The notes below the pieces were generated by a model that was not told where the DNA came from, did not search any database, and saw only the letters and a program-made list of their open reading frames with translations. The position numbers were made by a program, and so were the translations under genes. Below are positions 11,078 through 23,115 of a stretch of DNA of 64,000 nucleotides, piece after piece. The first letter of the stretch is position 1. Every line of letters begins with the position of its first letter. The DNA lies in the NCBI RefSeq assembly GCF_000221225.1, contig NW_006383032.1, positions 3,827,213-3,891,212 of the forward strand. The letters run 5' to 3'. Source of the DNA: Thermochaetoides thermophila DSM 1495 (lineage: Eukaryota; Ascomycota; Sordariomycetes; Sordariales; Chaetomiaceae).

Positions 11078-14000
11078 ATGGCTGCTGTCGGTGTCATCAA
11101 CGCTCTCGACAGCTGGGCGTTTTGCCCCATCCAGACCCCTCCTATCCGGCCACGATCGTGGAGATTAGGCGGGGACTGGGATTGCGGGCCAGCATGGATT
11201 GACGAGATTTCTACCTTGAAAACCCAATTAGCTCTTATTGCGCGGACTTGGGTCGAACTGTGCGCTAGCTTGAAGGTAAGAATCACACAAGAGAACAAGA
11301 ATGGGCAATGAGGGCCAGTGAGGCTGAGATGCCTTCTGTTCATCTGCGCCTTCTATGGGCTCTTTGAGGAGGAGAGGCCGCTAGCTGCCTGTCTCTCAAA
11401 GGCTTTGTGGACTCACGGTTCACTGCCCTTCTCATGTCGATGGCATTTGACTAAATGTGATCGCAGGAAGCACAACGCAATCCAAATCGCCCGCGGCCGA
11501 CTTCGAACACACTCATCATTCCTTGTATTACGCCACAATGGCCCCGCGCGCCGAATCTTGAAGAAGACCCGCATTACCCTGCTGAGCCCAGTGATCCGAC
11601 AGATAGCGGTACATTTGCAAGAAGGCAAAGGCTCGGAGAGGGGAGCCAACCTGCTATCGACACAGCGCAGGCACAGGCACAGGTCATTCCTAGCCCTTGC
11701 CCTTGCCCTCGGACCGAACGGAGAAACGACCCAGCAGTAGATCCCACCGCGTTCTTCAAAATCGACTTTACTAGCGACCACGGATTTCGGCAAGCCGCCA
11801 GAAAGCAGAAAAAGAAGGCCACCAATAACAGGCTCTACAACAGCAGTGGTGGTGCGGGTAGTGGCAACAACAACAGCAACAATAGCCGACAAGACAGTGA
11901 AGAAGCGGGGGATGTGAACGGCGGCGACACTGGTCGTGATGCTCCAGGCGATAATCCGGGCAACCCTGGCGGAGACGGGGGAAACGGAGACGACGGCAAA
12001 AAGGACGAGGGAAAGGCCGGGGCGAAGAAGAGCAAAGAAACCAAGGACGAGAAGAAAGATGATGGAGAGAAACAGAGGGACAGAGAGTCTACTCACCCGA
12101 CTATTGCGGACTCGAAGACCGCTGAATCGGCGTCGGTCAATGCCAATGGCGACAAGATGAAAAAGGCCAAGGCGGAAGTTACCGCTGCGTCCTCTACTTC
12201 TGCTTTTGCTCTGCTACACGAACAGAAACCATCCGCCCCTGACCCCCCAGCAGAGGAGCCAGCGCGTGGTAAAACCGACTCTCTCCAAAGCATCAAGCTG
12301 GATAACAGGTCCTCCTCTGACTTCCATCACCAAGCGTTTGAGACGAAAAAGCATCTATTCGGTTGGAGTTCCATCTTGACAAATCCTTCTTCCCTGATTT
12401 CCGCCGTCATCAAGGGCACGGTGGATGATAAGCCAAAGTTTCATGGCGTCGGGACCGACGACAGCCCCTGGAGCTCCAGCAGCAGCAAAAACAAAAAGAG
12501 CACCTTCTCATCGTCTGGGTTCGGAGAGCCAGATGACGACCCGATCGATATGGAGCCCGCGATTGACAATGACCGGCGCTCCAGTAGTCGGCGGGATATT
12601 TCTGTGGGTCGGGATAATAATAATGACAAAATGCGGGGCACTCTGGTGGAAGAACCAAAGATCCAAATCCCCCAGAAAGTTGCACCTTCGGATCCCTGGG
12701 CTTTCTGGGGAGCTAACAAAAAGAGAACAACAATAGCAACGGAGTCCTCAAAACCTTTCAATACCAAACCTACAGAGCCAGTGCCCAAGCCCAAGCCCGC
12801 GGAACCAGTGCCGCAACCCGCAGAACCTGAACCCAGGCCTTTCCCTGAGCACTCTGCTAAAGCAGACTTGCTATTGGACACGACAGCAAAGAAGAAGAAG
12901 AAGAAAGGTAAGAACGGAGCTGCTGACGAAGTTTCCAGGGACTCCGAGCCTGCCCCGCCTTCCGATACGACTCCTGAGAAGAAAGATGGCAATGACGAGT
13001 TCTGTAAAAGCGCACCTTTTGTCCAAGACAAAAGGAAAGAGAGCACAGCAAGTCCAGGGGAGCAGCTCCAATCTGCAGAGCAGACGAAGGCGGGTGAAAA
13101 AACAGTTGAGGGCAACTTTGTGGAGGAGGGGTTGACGTCCAAGCCAGACAAGAAAAAGAGGAAGAAAAGAGAGAGCATCGTGGAAGAGATCAGAGTCTCG
13201 GAACAGCCCCCTGCGCCGCCGCCCCCGCCAGCACCAGAACCGGCGACTCCTGTAGAGACAACGAGGGAAACGAAAGAGGAATCTGAGAGCGGCAGCTGGT
13301 TCTGGTCCTATGGCAAGAAGAATAAGGATGGCAAGAAGAATACCTCAACGCCCAGCATCGAGCCACTAGACGATCCGAATCCTGTTCCAGAGCCCGCCGC
13401 AGAGCCGCCACCACAGGCTCCAGACCCTCCGGCACCTGCAGAAGAGACAAAAGAGGAGTTCGATAGTGCATCTCTTTGGGAATCCAGCAGAAAAGACAAG
13501 AAAGATAAGAAGGACAAGAAAGACAAAAAGAAAAAGAAGAAGGACTACATCGACGACACCGAGAAAACCAAGGACCCGCAACCTAAGCCAGAGCAGATCT
13601 TAGAGCCAATCCGCACTGCTGCGGAGGCACCACCGCCGGCTCCAGAGCCTCCAGCAACTCTAGAGGAGACAAAGGAAGAATCTGAGAGCGGCTGGTCCTG
13701 GGGTACCCGTAGGACGGAAGGCAAGGAAAAGAAGAGTTCTTCCGTTGATAAAGGGGAGAGCAAAGCCCCAGAATTCACTCAGGAACCGGCCTCAGAGAAT
13801 GTTGACGATACAAGCGAGTCATGGGGCCTCTTTTGGCCACTCAGAGATAAGAATAAGAACAGGGCAAAAAGTCACGAGCCGGAGCAAGTGCCCGAACGTC
13901 AGCCGGTGTCAGAAGCACAACCAAACACGCAGCCAGCCGACCCCCCTGCTCCTGAACCGCAGCAGGAACTAGAGCCTGAATTGGAGCTGCAACTGGAACG

Positions 14001-17000
14001 GGCAGATGATCTTTGGCCCGTTCCGGTACTCAGCAAGAAAGAAAAGAGGAAAAAGAAGAAGGCCGCTAGCGAAGTTTCCAGGACAGTAGAGCCAGAAACG
14101 ACCTCGACTCTGGAAGCAAAGCCGGAACCAGAAGTGGTTGTTCATGAGAAGGAGGACGACGGCTGGGCTGTGAGCGGGTCAAAAAAGGGTAAGACGAAGA
14201 AGAAGAACGCAAAGAATAAGCCAGATTTAAAATGGGAACCCGAGACAGAAACCGCCAAGGAGACAGAAAAACGACCAGACCCAGATCCTGAACCCGAAAT
14301 AAAAAAGGACGACAGCTCAAGTACGCGATCTTCGTCCAAGAGAGACAAGGAAAAAAAGGAAGCGGAGAAGGAGGAAACTAGAAACAAGGACCATATTGAT
14401 CTAGGAGATACACCCAAGTCTGCAGCCAAAGATCCCGCCTCATTGGACAACAATGACTTTTTTAAGTCGTGGAATATTGGTTTTGAAGGCGCTGACGACA
14501 GAGCGAATGATGACGGCTGGGGTACATGGGGAGACGATGCGATGGGAGAAGTCGAACTGAGAGCGGCCAAGGAAGAACTCGGCCAGTATGCCGAAGAGGA
14601 GGAACGGAAAGCCCGCGAAGAGGAAGAGCAACGGCGACGGGAAGAGGAAGAGCGCTGGATGAAAGAAGCCGAAGATTTGGCGGATGAAGAAAGAGAGCTT
14701 GCAATCCTCAGAAATAAAAAGAAAAAAAAGCTTACCAGCGCCGATGTTCAGAGGATAAAACAACTGATAGCAAGCATTGAGCGGCGAAAAGAAGCGATCA
14801 CAGCACACAAGGCCGAAGAGGCCGAAAGGAAGAGGCAGGAAGAGGAACGAGCTGCTAAGGAGGCCTTGGAACAGGCTGCCCGCAAGGCTGCAGAGACTGA
14901 AGCACGACGGCTTGCAGAAGAACAAGCCACCAGAGAGTCTGAGGAAGAGGCCGAACGCAAACGAAAAGCTGAGGCTTCCGAAGCACCTGCCGAAGCCGAA
15001 GTTAAGGCTGAAGCAAAAACCAAGAAAACCTTGACAGAATTGGAGGATTCGTCGGCAGAGCCTGAACCCGTGCCAGCACCCGAACCAGAGCCAACATCTG
15101 AGCCTGCAGCTGAGCCAGAGCCCGACGCTGAGCCACAGACTCAAGAAGAGCCAGGAACATCAGCAGAGCCTCAAGTACATGTAGAACCGGAGCTTGCAAC
15201 TGAGCCCGAACCAATAAAAGAAGAGCCTGAGCTAGACGAAGTCCCAACCACCCATAAGAAGAGCAAGAAAGACGAGAAGTCCAAGCATAAGAGCAAGAGC
15301 AAAGAAAAGGAGAAGGAAAGGGAAAGGGAGAAAGAGAAAGAGAAGGAGAAGGAAAGGGAAAGGAAGGCAAAGGAGAAAGAGAAGAAAGAAAAGGAGAAGA
15401 AGGAAAAGGAAAGGAAGGAAAGGGAGAAGGAGAAAGAGAAGGAGAGGGAAAGGGAGAGACTAAAGGAAAAGGAGAAGAAGGAGAAGAAAAGGAGAAAAAG
15501 GAGAAGGAGAAAGAGAAGGAGAGGGAGAAGAAGGGAGAGCAGGCTGAGGAAAAACTTGAGTTCCTAGAGCCGAGAGGAGAGGTAGTGGAGGAACCGCTCG
15601 AGATAGACAAGGATGAGGCCCTCGACGCAGCGCAGGAGGATGCCCCAGAACTGGCGAAGGTGGGAGTCAAAGAAGTGGCTGAAGTGCAGGCCGAGCAGGC
15701 GGCACTGGAGGATGCAAAGGAAGGCACCAAGCATGCCGGTATTGATGACGACGGCGGGTTCAAGGATGTCAACCCCGTCGCCGAAGAAATCGATGAGCTT
15801 CTGGCCGATCCGGCCGAAAAGGCCAAAGAGGAGAAACCAGCTCCATTTACCACAAGCATTTTCAGACAAGCATTCGGAGTTGCAGGGGGAGACGCTTTTA
15901 GTTTTTGGGGACTTGGCAAAAAATCGAGCACAAAGTCCAAAAAGAGCTCGACCTCATCGTTACCTGAGGCACATGATGCCACCACCCCTCCCTTTCACTC
16001 GCCTGCTCCTACTCCCCCTCCCCCTCCTCAGCCAGCTGAGTCATCCCAGCCCGGAGATGCCACAGCCAGCGACCCTGGTCGTGTTACCGTAAACGAAGCC
16101 GCAATGGCTGAAGAGGGCCGGGCGCCAGCACCGCGAGCTGACATGGCCCAGCTCAAGAAGTGCAGAAGAATGGTGGGCCAAAGGATCGCCGATCGTCTGT
16201 GCACTTTCCAGGACCTCGAGGACAAGAGCGAAGATAGTGAAGACAGTGATCAGAGCGATAGCGATAGTGACAACAGCGACAGTGAGAGCGACAGCAACAG
16301 CGACAAAGACACTCGCCGGAAAACAAAACAGGAAAAAAACAAGACGCCGGCCGAAACATCAAGATCAAGTCAGGTGCCACAAGCCTTGCCAAAAATGGCT
16401 GACGACGACGTGCCTGGCGGTTTCCACTTCAGCGAGGACGAGCATCGTGACGGCGAAATGGAATATGCCCGCAGTGAGAAGGATGATGGGGCAAAGGAAA
16501 TAGCGCAGGACCGAGACCGAGACCGCGATGAGAAACGAAGCAAGCAGGCTGCAAGCGGTTCTGATAATGGCGACGGCGAGATCGCCAGCACTCCCGCCGT
16601 ACCGCCGCCGCCTGCTGTTCCCGATGCTCCCATCACAGTCCCCCCTGCTGTAACTAACGCACCGCTGGCTGTCCCTGATGCGCCGCCCATGCTTGAGGCA
16701 CCTCCTGTGCTCGATGCGCCACCTGCCGTGCCCGATGCCCCCTCCGTCATGAGTCCTGTCACAATTCGCGAGTCTAGAAAGGAGCGACCCAAGGTTCATC
16801 GTGATGGGTCAACGTCGTGGGGTATGTGGACAGCAGCGACGCCAGCCAAGGATTTAAAGAAGTCCTCGTCCAAGTCTAGGTATATCGAAAAGGAAGAGTC
16901 TAGCTCGAGGAAAATGCCTGGCTCGCCAGAGAAGCCTGAAAGGACATCATCCAGAAGCTTGGACAAGACAGAGAAACCCCGTGTCAGGGAGTCTTTCAAA

Positions 17001-18920
17001 GAGACTCCTGCCCGACACCCCAACGTCCTCGCACGTTCAGCTTCCGCGCGGGAAAAACGGTACAGCATGACGGGCAAGTTGAGTTCCCGGAGGCATTCGG
17101 TCGATGTCAACGGGGACGATCATTCCAGATCTCCTCCCGAAGAAGTCTCTACTACGAAGGCCGCCAAAGTCTTTGGTGTGTCCTCAGGTGGCATCGCTGC
17201 CCCTGGCCTTTCCAGATCGGCTAGCAAGCGTGGGAAGAGGGTTGAGGAAGAATATTTGATGGCCGGCGCAATCAGGCGTACTCCCAGTCCGGACAGGATG
17301 GAACTTGAACATCACCGGCCAAAGGTGAGCCGCATTCCCTTCACATCTCACGAGTTACATCCAAGCAGTACTATGGGCTTAGTAGCTAACCCGAGCATGC
17401 ATATCCAGCAATATGTGCGAGATGATGACATCGTCATGCCCGACATAGCAGACGCAACGCCCTCGAGGTCGCCTTTAAAGCGCTCCAGCTCGAACAGTAA
17501 AAAGCACTCCGGCTTCTCATCTCTGCTCGGTGGTGTTTTCTATCACAAGCCCATGCCGGAGCCGCGTCCAGAGCCGCGCTCAGAGCCTCGTCGACGTTCC
17601 ACTGCGTATTGCACCACGGACGACGACTTGGGCAGGCCGGTGGATGAAACAGATGCAGAGCGGGAAGCACGCCGCGCCGCCCGTCGTGCCCGTCGAGCAG
17701 AGAAGGAAGCCATGGAGAGGGCCGCTGCCGAGCGTGCCGCGGAAGAAGCTCACCGCACTAAGGAAGAAGCCCGTCGAGAACGGCGCAGGAGACTTGAAGA
17801 GGAAGAGGAGGCACGCCGCCAAGCCGAGAAGGAAGCCCGTCGCGCTGAGCGCCGGGCACAACGCTTGCAAGAAGCAGAAGAGCGTCGTCTGGCTGAGGAG
17901 CGTCGTCTGGCTGAGGAGCGTCGTCTGGCTGAAGAGCGTCGTCTCGCCAAAGAGCGTCGACTTGCCGAACAGCGGCGTCTTGTCGAGGAACATCGTTTGG
18001 CCGAAGAACGCCGGCGTGCTGAGGAGCAGCGGCGTATTATGGAGGAAAAGGAAGCGATTCGTGCTGAACGCAGGCGTCGCCGCGCCGAGCTTGAGGCGGC
18101 CATGGCGGCCGAGGCCGAAGTTGAAGCGCGCCGTGCGACCAGGGAAAGGGAAAGCCGTCACGAGCGCCATCGTAGCACCAGCCGTCACCGCCATCACCAT
18201 CGCGACCGTGAACATAACCATCATCATCGCTACGCTGAATATTCCGAGTACGAGGATGAAGAAGAGCGTCGTCGTCGTCGCGAGGCCCGGCGGGCGGCCC
18301 GAGAGGCCAGGGAACGCGAAGAGCGCCATGCTAGGCGCAAGTCAGAACTTCTCGACGAGTACACATACGGCCGGACGTCGCGTGATAACCATAATACAGG
18401 CTCTTGGCCACATTCAGGAACCGATTCATGGGTTAAGGAGCACTCGGACGCTCCCCCGCCGCCCGATGAACCCATGATCGAATCTGTCATGATGGATCAC
18501 TCTCCACCGATGCCGGGACCCCCTCCCCCACCGCCCCATCGAGTTATGGAGGACCACATGCCAGAGTATGGTGACGAGGAAGCCCATCGCGAGGTTCGTC
18601 GGGCCAGGCGCCGTACGGGGTATGCTGAAGCTGAAGCAGCGGGTAATGGCATGACTCAGGAAGAGTATGATGAGGAAAGAAGGCGGAGGAGGAGGCGCGA
18701 GGAGAGAGAGCGTGAGCGTGAGAGGGAGAGGGAGAAAGAAAAGGGGAGGGAAAGGGAAAGGGAACGCTCAAGGTATTACCGCGAAAAGGATAGGCGTTAC
18801 GGTGGGTCAGATGGCAGTGATGGTCGGAAAGGGGATAGCAGGAGGGCTTCATCCAATTTAATGGATGCGGTTCCAACACCGAGGAGTTCATGGTGGTCGC
18901 GGTTGACGGGTCGGGCATAG
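11078..18920 (+). CDS. Giant low-complexity charged protein with Trp/Lys repeats (1-nt frameshift near 15490)
   Basis: Not a recognised named protein. Proposed model: exon 1 11078-11275 (66 codons, MAAVGVINALDSWAF...), a 191-bp intron (GTAAGA to CGCAG, TGACTAA branch), then exon 2 from 11467 to 18920, interrupted by a shift from frame 1 to frame 0 near 15478-15500; about 2,550 residues overall. Upstream of 11914 the frame stays open to the acceptor and reads like coding sequence (TLIIPCITPQWP, DPTAFFKIDFTSDHGF). The body is Pro-Glu-rich spacers with about ten copies of a Trp-centred motif followed by Lys runs (12691, 13291, 13471, 13690, 13819, 14008, 14158, 14512, 15898, 16812). Copies on both sides of the shift argue for one gene. 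It also has an E/R/K helix region (14560-15540), Pro/Ala VPDAP repeats (16600-16760), an RRLAEE repeat, a His-rich patch, and a C-terminus ending SSWWSRLTGRA. No membrane segment. Possibly a scaffold or cortical protein, but that is a guess. Confidence 0.7.
15292..15540 (+). repeat. Polypurine tract coding for K/E/R repeats
   Basis: About 250 bp of almost pure A/G on the plus strand, with only a few pyrimidines, made of GAGAAR/GAAAGG-type units. It encodes a highly charged helix and contains the point where the reading frame changes. Such tracts are prone to polymerase slippage and to sequencing error. Confidence 0.85.
17881..18030 (+). repeat. 18-bp tandem repeat, about 8 units, encoding RRLAEE
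   Basis: The first three units are nearly identical at DNA level (CGTCGTCTGGCTGAGGAG); later units diverge at synonymous and some non-synonymous sites. The protein reads RRLAEE repeated with Lys/Gln/His substitutions, forming a continuous charged helix. Homogeneous 5' units suggest recent expansion. Confidence 0.9.
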
Positions 18921-19405
18921 AAATATGGCCTGTATTTTCTGTGTTTAATTATGCGGAGGACGTGGGTACCATCGGGGTCTGCGTCATCTCGGGTAGGCGA
19001 GGACTTGGTTGATTCTGTATGAACGGAGTTTTACAAAGGCTCTCTGGATTCGTGTACTTTCCGGATAACGATCAACATGGATGACTGTTTTATGCCGAGT
19101 TCTGGTTGAAGAAGATGACTGCCGCCAATCTTATGTGAGTTCGTCTTTTAGTGAATACGTACCGCGATATATGACGTCTGATCGTGTCTCTTTATAATAG
19201 TCAATGGGAGATGAGTGTGAGGAAACGGCTTCAATGTATGCTTGCTTCCTAGGCTCCACATCCAGATATTTCATGAGGTACTTGTGGCTGATGTATAAGC
19301 AAGGTATCATTGTGTGATCGATAAACACTCTGGCATGGGCCTTGATGATTAAGCTTCGAACAACATTTACAATTTCACTTGCTAAAGCAAACCAGCAACA
19401 CGGAA

Positions 19406-19477
19406 GCTGGAGTAGAGTAGTAGTTAACTCGCCACCCTTCCAAGGTGGAAACCTGGGTGCAAATCCCAGCTCCTGCA
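19406..19477 (+). tRNA. tRNA-Gly(UCC)-like gene, divergent
   Basis: Seventy-two nucleotides fold as a cloverleaf: 7-bp acceptor stem with one T-T mismatch (GCTGGAG/CTCCTGC), a 4-bp D stem (GAGT/ACTC), a perfect 5-bp anticodon stem (CCACC/GGTGG) around CTTCCAA (anticodon TCC, glycine), and a perfect T stem (CTGGG/CCCAG). A T8 run at 19511-19518 could terminate Pol III. Weak points: the T loop reads TGCAAAT instead of TTCRANT and the D loop lacks the usual GG, so the internal promoter boxes are imperfect. It may be a divergent gene or a tRNA pseudogene. Confidence 0.5.
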
Positions 19478-19612
19478 TATTCGAATCTGGTTGTGGTGGC
19501 TGTTGTTATCTTTTTTTTCACGAGCTCTAAGAAATGACATTCATCCGAAGCTTCAATCACCCCACAACCAACTTTTCTATGGTCCATAGACCACATCGGC
19601 CAAGTTATGACC

Positions 19613-21312
19613 TTAACTCCCTTCCGCTGCTTGCTTTCCCTTGGTCTCCTGCTCCTTAGCCTTGAGTTTCCGAACCCTCCTTTCTTCTCGCCATTCGGGT
19701 CCCCATACTGACAAAACCCAAAGTGTTGGCGAAAAGATGACCAAGATAAGTGCCCAAAAGGTGTAAGTCCAGCCCCTGCCCATCGCCTGAAGCATGGACT
19801 CGATAAAGGCAGTTCCCGCTGCACCAAACAAACAGCGCACCAAGTTGTTGGCAGCCACAGCTGTTGCTGGGGCCTCGGGGTAAAGGTCGACAACGAGTGT
19901 GTTGAGAATGGAAAAAGATCCTGTGACACAGAGGCCGACTACGAAAAGCAGGACAAGAGGTCCTGCCAAATTCGTTTCAAACTGTAGAACCCAACCGTAG
20001 CAGATAACGGCAATGATGCCAGCAGATAAAATAGGGTAGACTGGCATGAGGCGGGCCTTCTCAATAGGGAACTTGCTTAGGTCATCGCCGCGCTTGTAGT
20101 CAATGGTAAAACCAATCTTGCGGGCTATCCTGCGATAGTTGTAGTCTAAGATGTATCCCTGTACAATAGCAGCCACGCAGCAGCCAAAACCATATGGTAA
20201 ATAGCAAAGACCGAGCTCGAGGTCGTTAAGATGGTAGATATCGGCGAAGGTGGTAGATACGGTGGCAGCAATGAGTATGAAGACGAGGTAGATGAGGGTA
20301 TTATACATGAGGAGCAATGCAAGCTCCTTTTCGAAAACAACCCGGAGGGAATGAACTGGATTTGGAAACCGTAGTTTGCGTTTTGGGACGCCAGCCTCGA
20401 TCGTCTGAGACTCCTTGTCTCTATGGCGACGGAAGAGATCAATGAGTGTCATATTCCAACCCCGGGCTGGGATCGAACCATTGCCGACGACATTCCGACA
20501 CGTCTCAGGCACGGCCAAAGCATATGGAATCAACCACACAGCCGCATAGATGAGACAAAACCAGAATATAGCTCGCCAGCCCAAGTACTCAGCCAATATA
20601 CCGCCCAAAACAGGACTCAGAGCAGGCCCAATATTGATGCCGGCGCCAACAAAGCCCATATACTTTCCCCTTTCAGCGCTGACAGCAACATCAGCCACCG
20701 AGGCGAAACACAATGACAGAGTTCCGCTGCTACCGGCACTCTGAAGCATACGCAATGCCAGGAGGGCAGCGTAGTGGTCTTGGAGGGCGAGACCCAGGTT
20801 GGCGCACATGTAAACGATAAAACAAACAACAAAGCCGGTCTCCTTCCAGCCATGTCCCCAAAGTCACCAACCAGCGTAGGGGCAATGGCCTGGAATATCA
20901 TGTAGGTTGTTAGGGTCAAGTTGATGAGATGGACAGAGACATCGAGATCTTTGGCGATGGAGTTTAGGGCAGGAAAGTAAATGTTGGCTGTCATAGGGGA
21001 TACGAAGCCGGCAAAGGAGGCCATGGCGATTATCCATCTTTTCGTTGGGTTGGAGAAGACGCTGTACACAGAGCCGCTGGAGATCTGACGAAGCGCTTGG
21101 GGCTCGAGAGCGGCGTTACTGCTCTCCGAGAGCTCGTTGCCCTCGGCAGGGACGACGTTGGCAGCGCCGGATGTATTGGGGCACATTGCCAATGATGGCA
21201 GAGATAGCAGGATAGTCTGATCGAAGAGCTTTTCCCCAGTTGTTTCGACGACGGCGGAAGCATCCTGCTGGGATCCATGCCGATACGTAGGCGAGAGACG
21301 GGCAAAGTTCAT
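19613..21312 (-). CDS. MFS transporter, DHA1 (QDR-like) drug:H+ antiporter family, with a 1-nt frameshift
   Basis: Plasma-membrane proton antiporter of the 12-helix DHA1 group, whose members export drugs, polyamines or organic acids. The N-terminal part starts at 21312 with a hydrophilic tail of about 90 residues, then helices 1-2 and motif A as GDMAGRRP. The rest continues in another frame with VCFIVYMCANLGLALQ, then motif C-like GAGINIGPALSPVLGG, the large central loop and helices 7-12, ending at 19613. The two frames abut exactly inside the loop 2-3/helix 3 region, near 20834-20842, where one missing base would restore continuity; no GT-AG intron fits. The joined length is about 565 residues, normal for the family. 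Either a sequencing or assembly error or an early pseudogene; absence of any other lesion favours error or a very recent event. Substrate cannot be told from sequence. It is flanked upstream by a divergent 1.8-kb intergenic region. Confidence 0.85.
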
Positions 21313-23115
21313 TGCCAGAATTCTCCAGATCGAGAACAGATGGCGAAGGGAGGGAACAGAATAACAGGTGGGCGTCCAGTCAGTCTCTCAAGCCGATGAA
21401 TGATTGTAGCACTGCTTTTGCATAAAGGCAGCGGACAGGGCTGGAAGGCCAGGAAATTTGGACAGAACCTGGGGCTGCAGGCTAGTCGTCTCATTTATTT
21501 TTTTTTTTTTGTCGTTGTTCTTATTGCCGGTAAAACCGTGAGAGAGCGTGGGGAAACAAGCGGGCCCTTAGACGAAACTAGACCTACAGCGAAAAACAGT
21601 CAAGAAGATATCTCGCCGACTTTTTGCAGCTTTAGGCCAGGCATGGTAACTGGCGCCCACGTACAGGTCAGGGCGCGTTGTCCAGCAAATCATTTGGCCT
21701 TGGAACGGCAAGGCGAGAGAAGGGACTGCGGTATCGGCCAGAACCTGGGAGAGGCCGTACACCTGGGAGCCGGCAGGGCAGGGGCCCGAGACGGGCGCAG
21801 GCGGTTGGCGCCGGAAGCATTGGCGTCATTGAGCTGCCTCTGACACGATATGGAACTCTTCGACTCGTGCATTCGAGCACTCCCGGCGGACCAGTACAGC
21901 TAGCACAGCAGCCAACACCAACACACCATGAAGGTAAAATTCTATTTCTGTCGTTTGGGTCCCAGTTCCAATTCCTCCCAGGCGCAGAAAGCGAAAGGCC
22001 AAAGAATTCCAGGATTATACCCGAACCAAATACGACTTACCGAAAGCTATTTGTTTACACTACCTGCTGTGTAGGAAACCTGTATTTCGCAGCGCATATA
22101 TCGTTCTCCGGCTCCGCTAACCGGGAGTGAAAAGCCGGGCTAGTCGGTGTCTGGTGTGACTTCTGTCGGCGTTGACGACAAGGGGGGCATGGTGCTTCCG
22201 CCTGCAAACAAAAAGCCTGTGGTAGAGGGGATCTCGGCCCCCAAGCGGGCCAGCGCAGCGATCCCGCCCGGGTCCCACCGTGGCGGATCTAAGGAGAGAA
22301 GACGGTGTTCCCACACTCCGTCAAAACGGTGTGATGGTGCTGTTGCCATATGCTGGGGGCAACCGGCCTTAGGTGCCACCACATCGGGAAGAGCCAGCAA
22401 GCTGATGTGCAGGCAGGCTTTTGGGTACCGTACTCCGTGTAGGAGGCCGCATGGCTAGTTATCTGATTTGTAGTATCAACAAACACAACACAACGCAATT
22501 ACGGATGTTGGTATCACATCCTTGATCTGGACCGGCAGCAGACATCAGCGATGAGCCTGTGAAGGAAACCTTGACCAAAACGCACAAATTCACCCAGGCC
22601 ATTCAGTCTACAGCGACCTGGAACTTCTACCCACCGCACTTAGGAAGAAGGTAGGTAGCCGAATAGATAATCTACAGTATTGTCTCCATAGCAAAAACGT
22701 GCGCTGTGTACGAGACATCGCAAAGCTACTTCTGGACTTCCACAACCCGGTCTTGTCTTAGTATCATTAGCTTGTTGCAGTTCGTATCGATCGACTATGA
22801 ACAAAAGAAACAATTAGAAGCCCTTATGACAAGAGGCATGGTCTTTTCATGGGCTCGTGATACTTCTTACTCATCGGCAATGCTCGCAACTATCGAGACG
22901 CCTTCTTGGGTTGTGGGGTGTAGGAAACTTGGAAGGCAAGGTATGGAAGTCTTGGCAAACAGCGGGGCGCGAGTTACCTATCCAAGTGTTACGTTACAAC
23001 TTGACAGGTTATGAAGTACCTGGTGGGCAAACGAAGAGATGGCCGCACCGACGGCAACGACACGTTCACTGGTCTCGCACTGCCAATCCTCCTTGCCGAA
23101 AGAACGGACCTCGAT
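21313..23115. other. Divergent intergenic region between MFS transporter and UFE1
   Basis: About 1.8 kb that must contain both promoters. Short ORFs at 22140-22460 on both strands overlap each other and show no family resemblance. A T12 run lies at about 21500. No gene is supported. Confidence 0.5.

Noticed and set aside
15478..15500. Programmed -1 ribosomal frameshift
   Set aside because: No canonical slippery heptamer and no evident downstream structure; slippage or sequencing error is simpler.
20455..20480. Perfect Pol III B-box-like sequence on the minus strand (GGTTCGATCCC)
   Set aside because: It lies inside the MFS transporter reading frame (NGSIPARGW) and has no cloverleaf around it.
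22140..22460. ORFs of 86 and 103 codons on opposite strands
   Set aside because: They overlap each other, have no recognisable domain and no splice context; probably chance ORFs in GC-rich promoter DNA.
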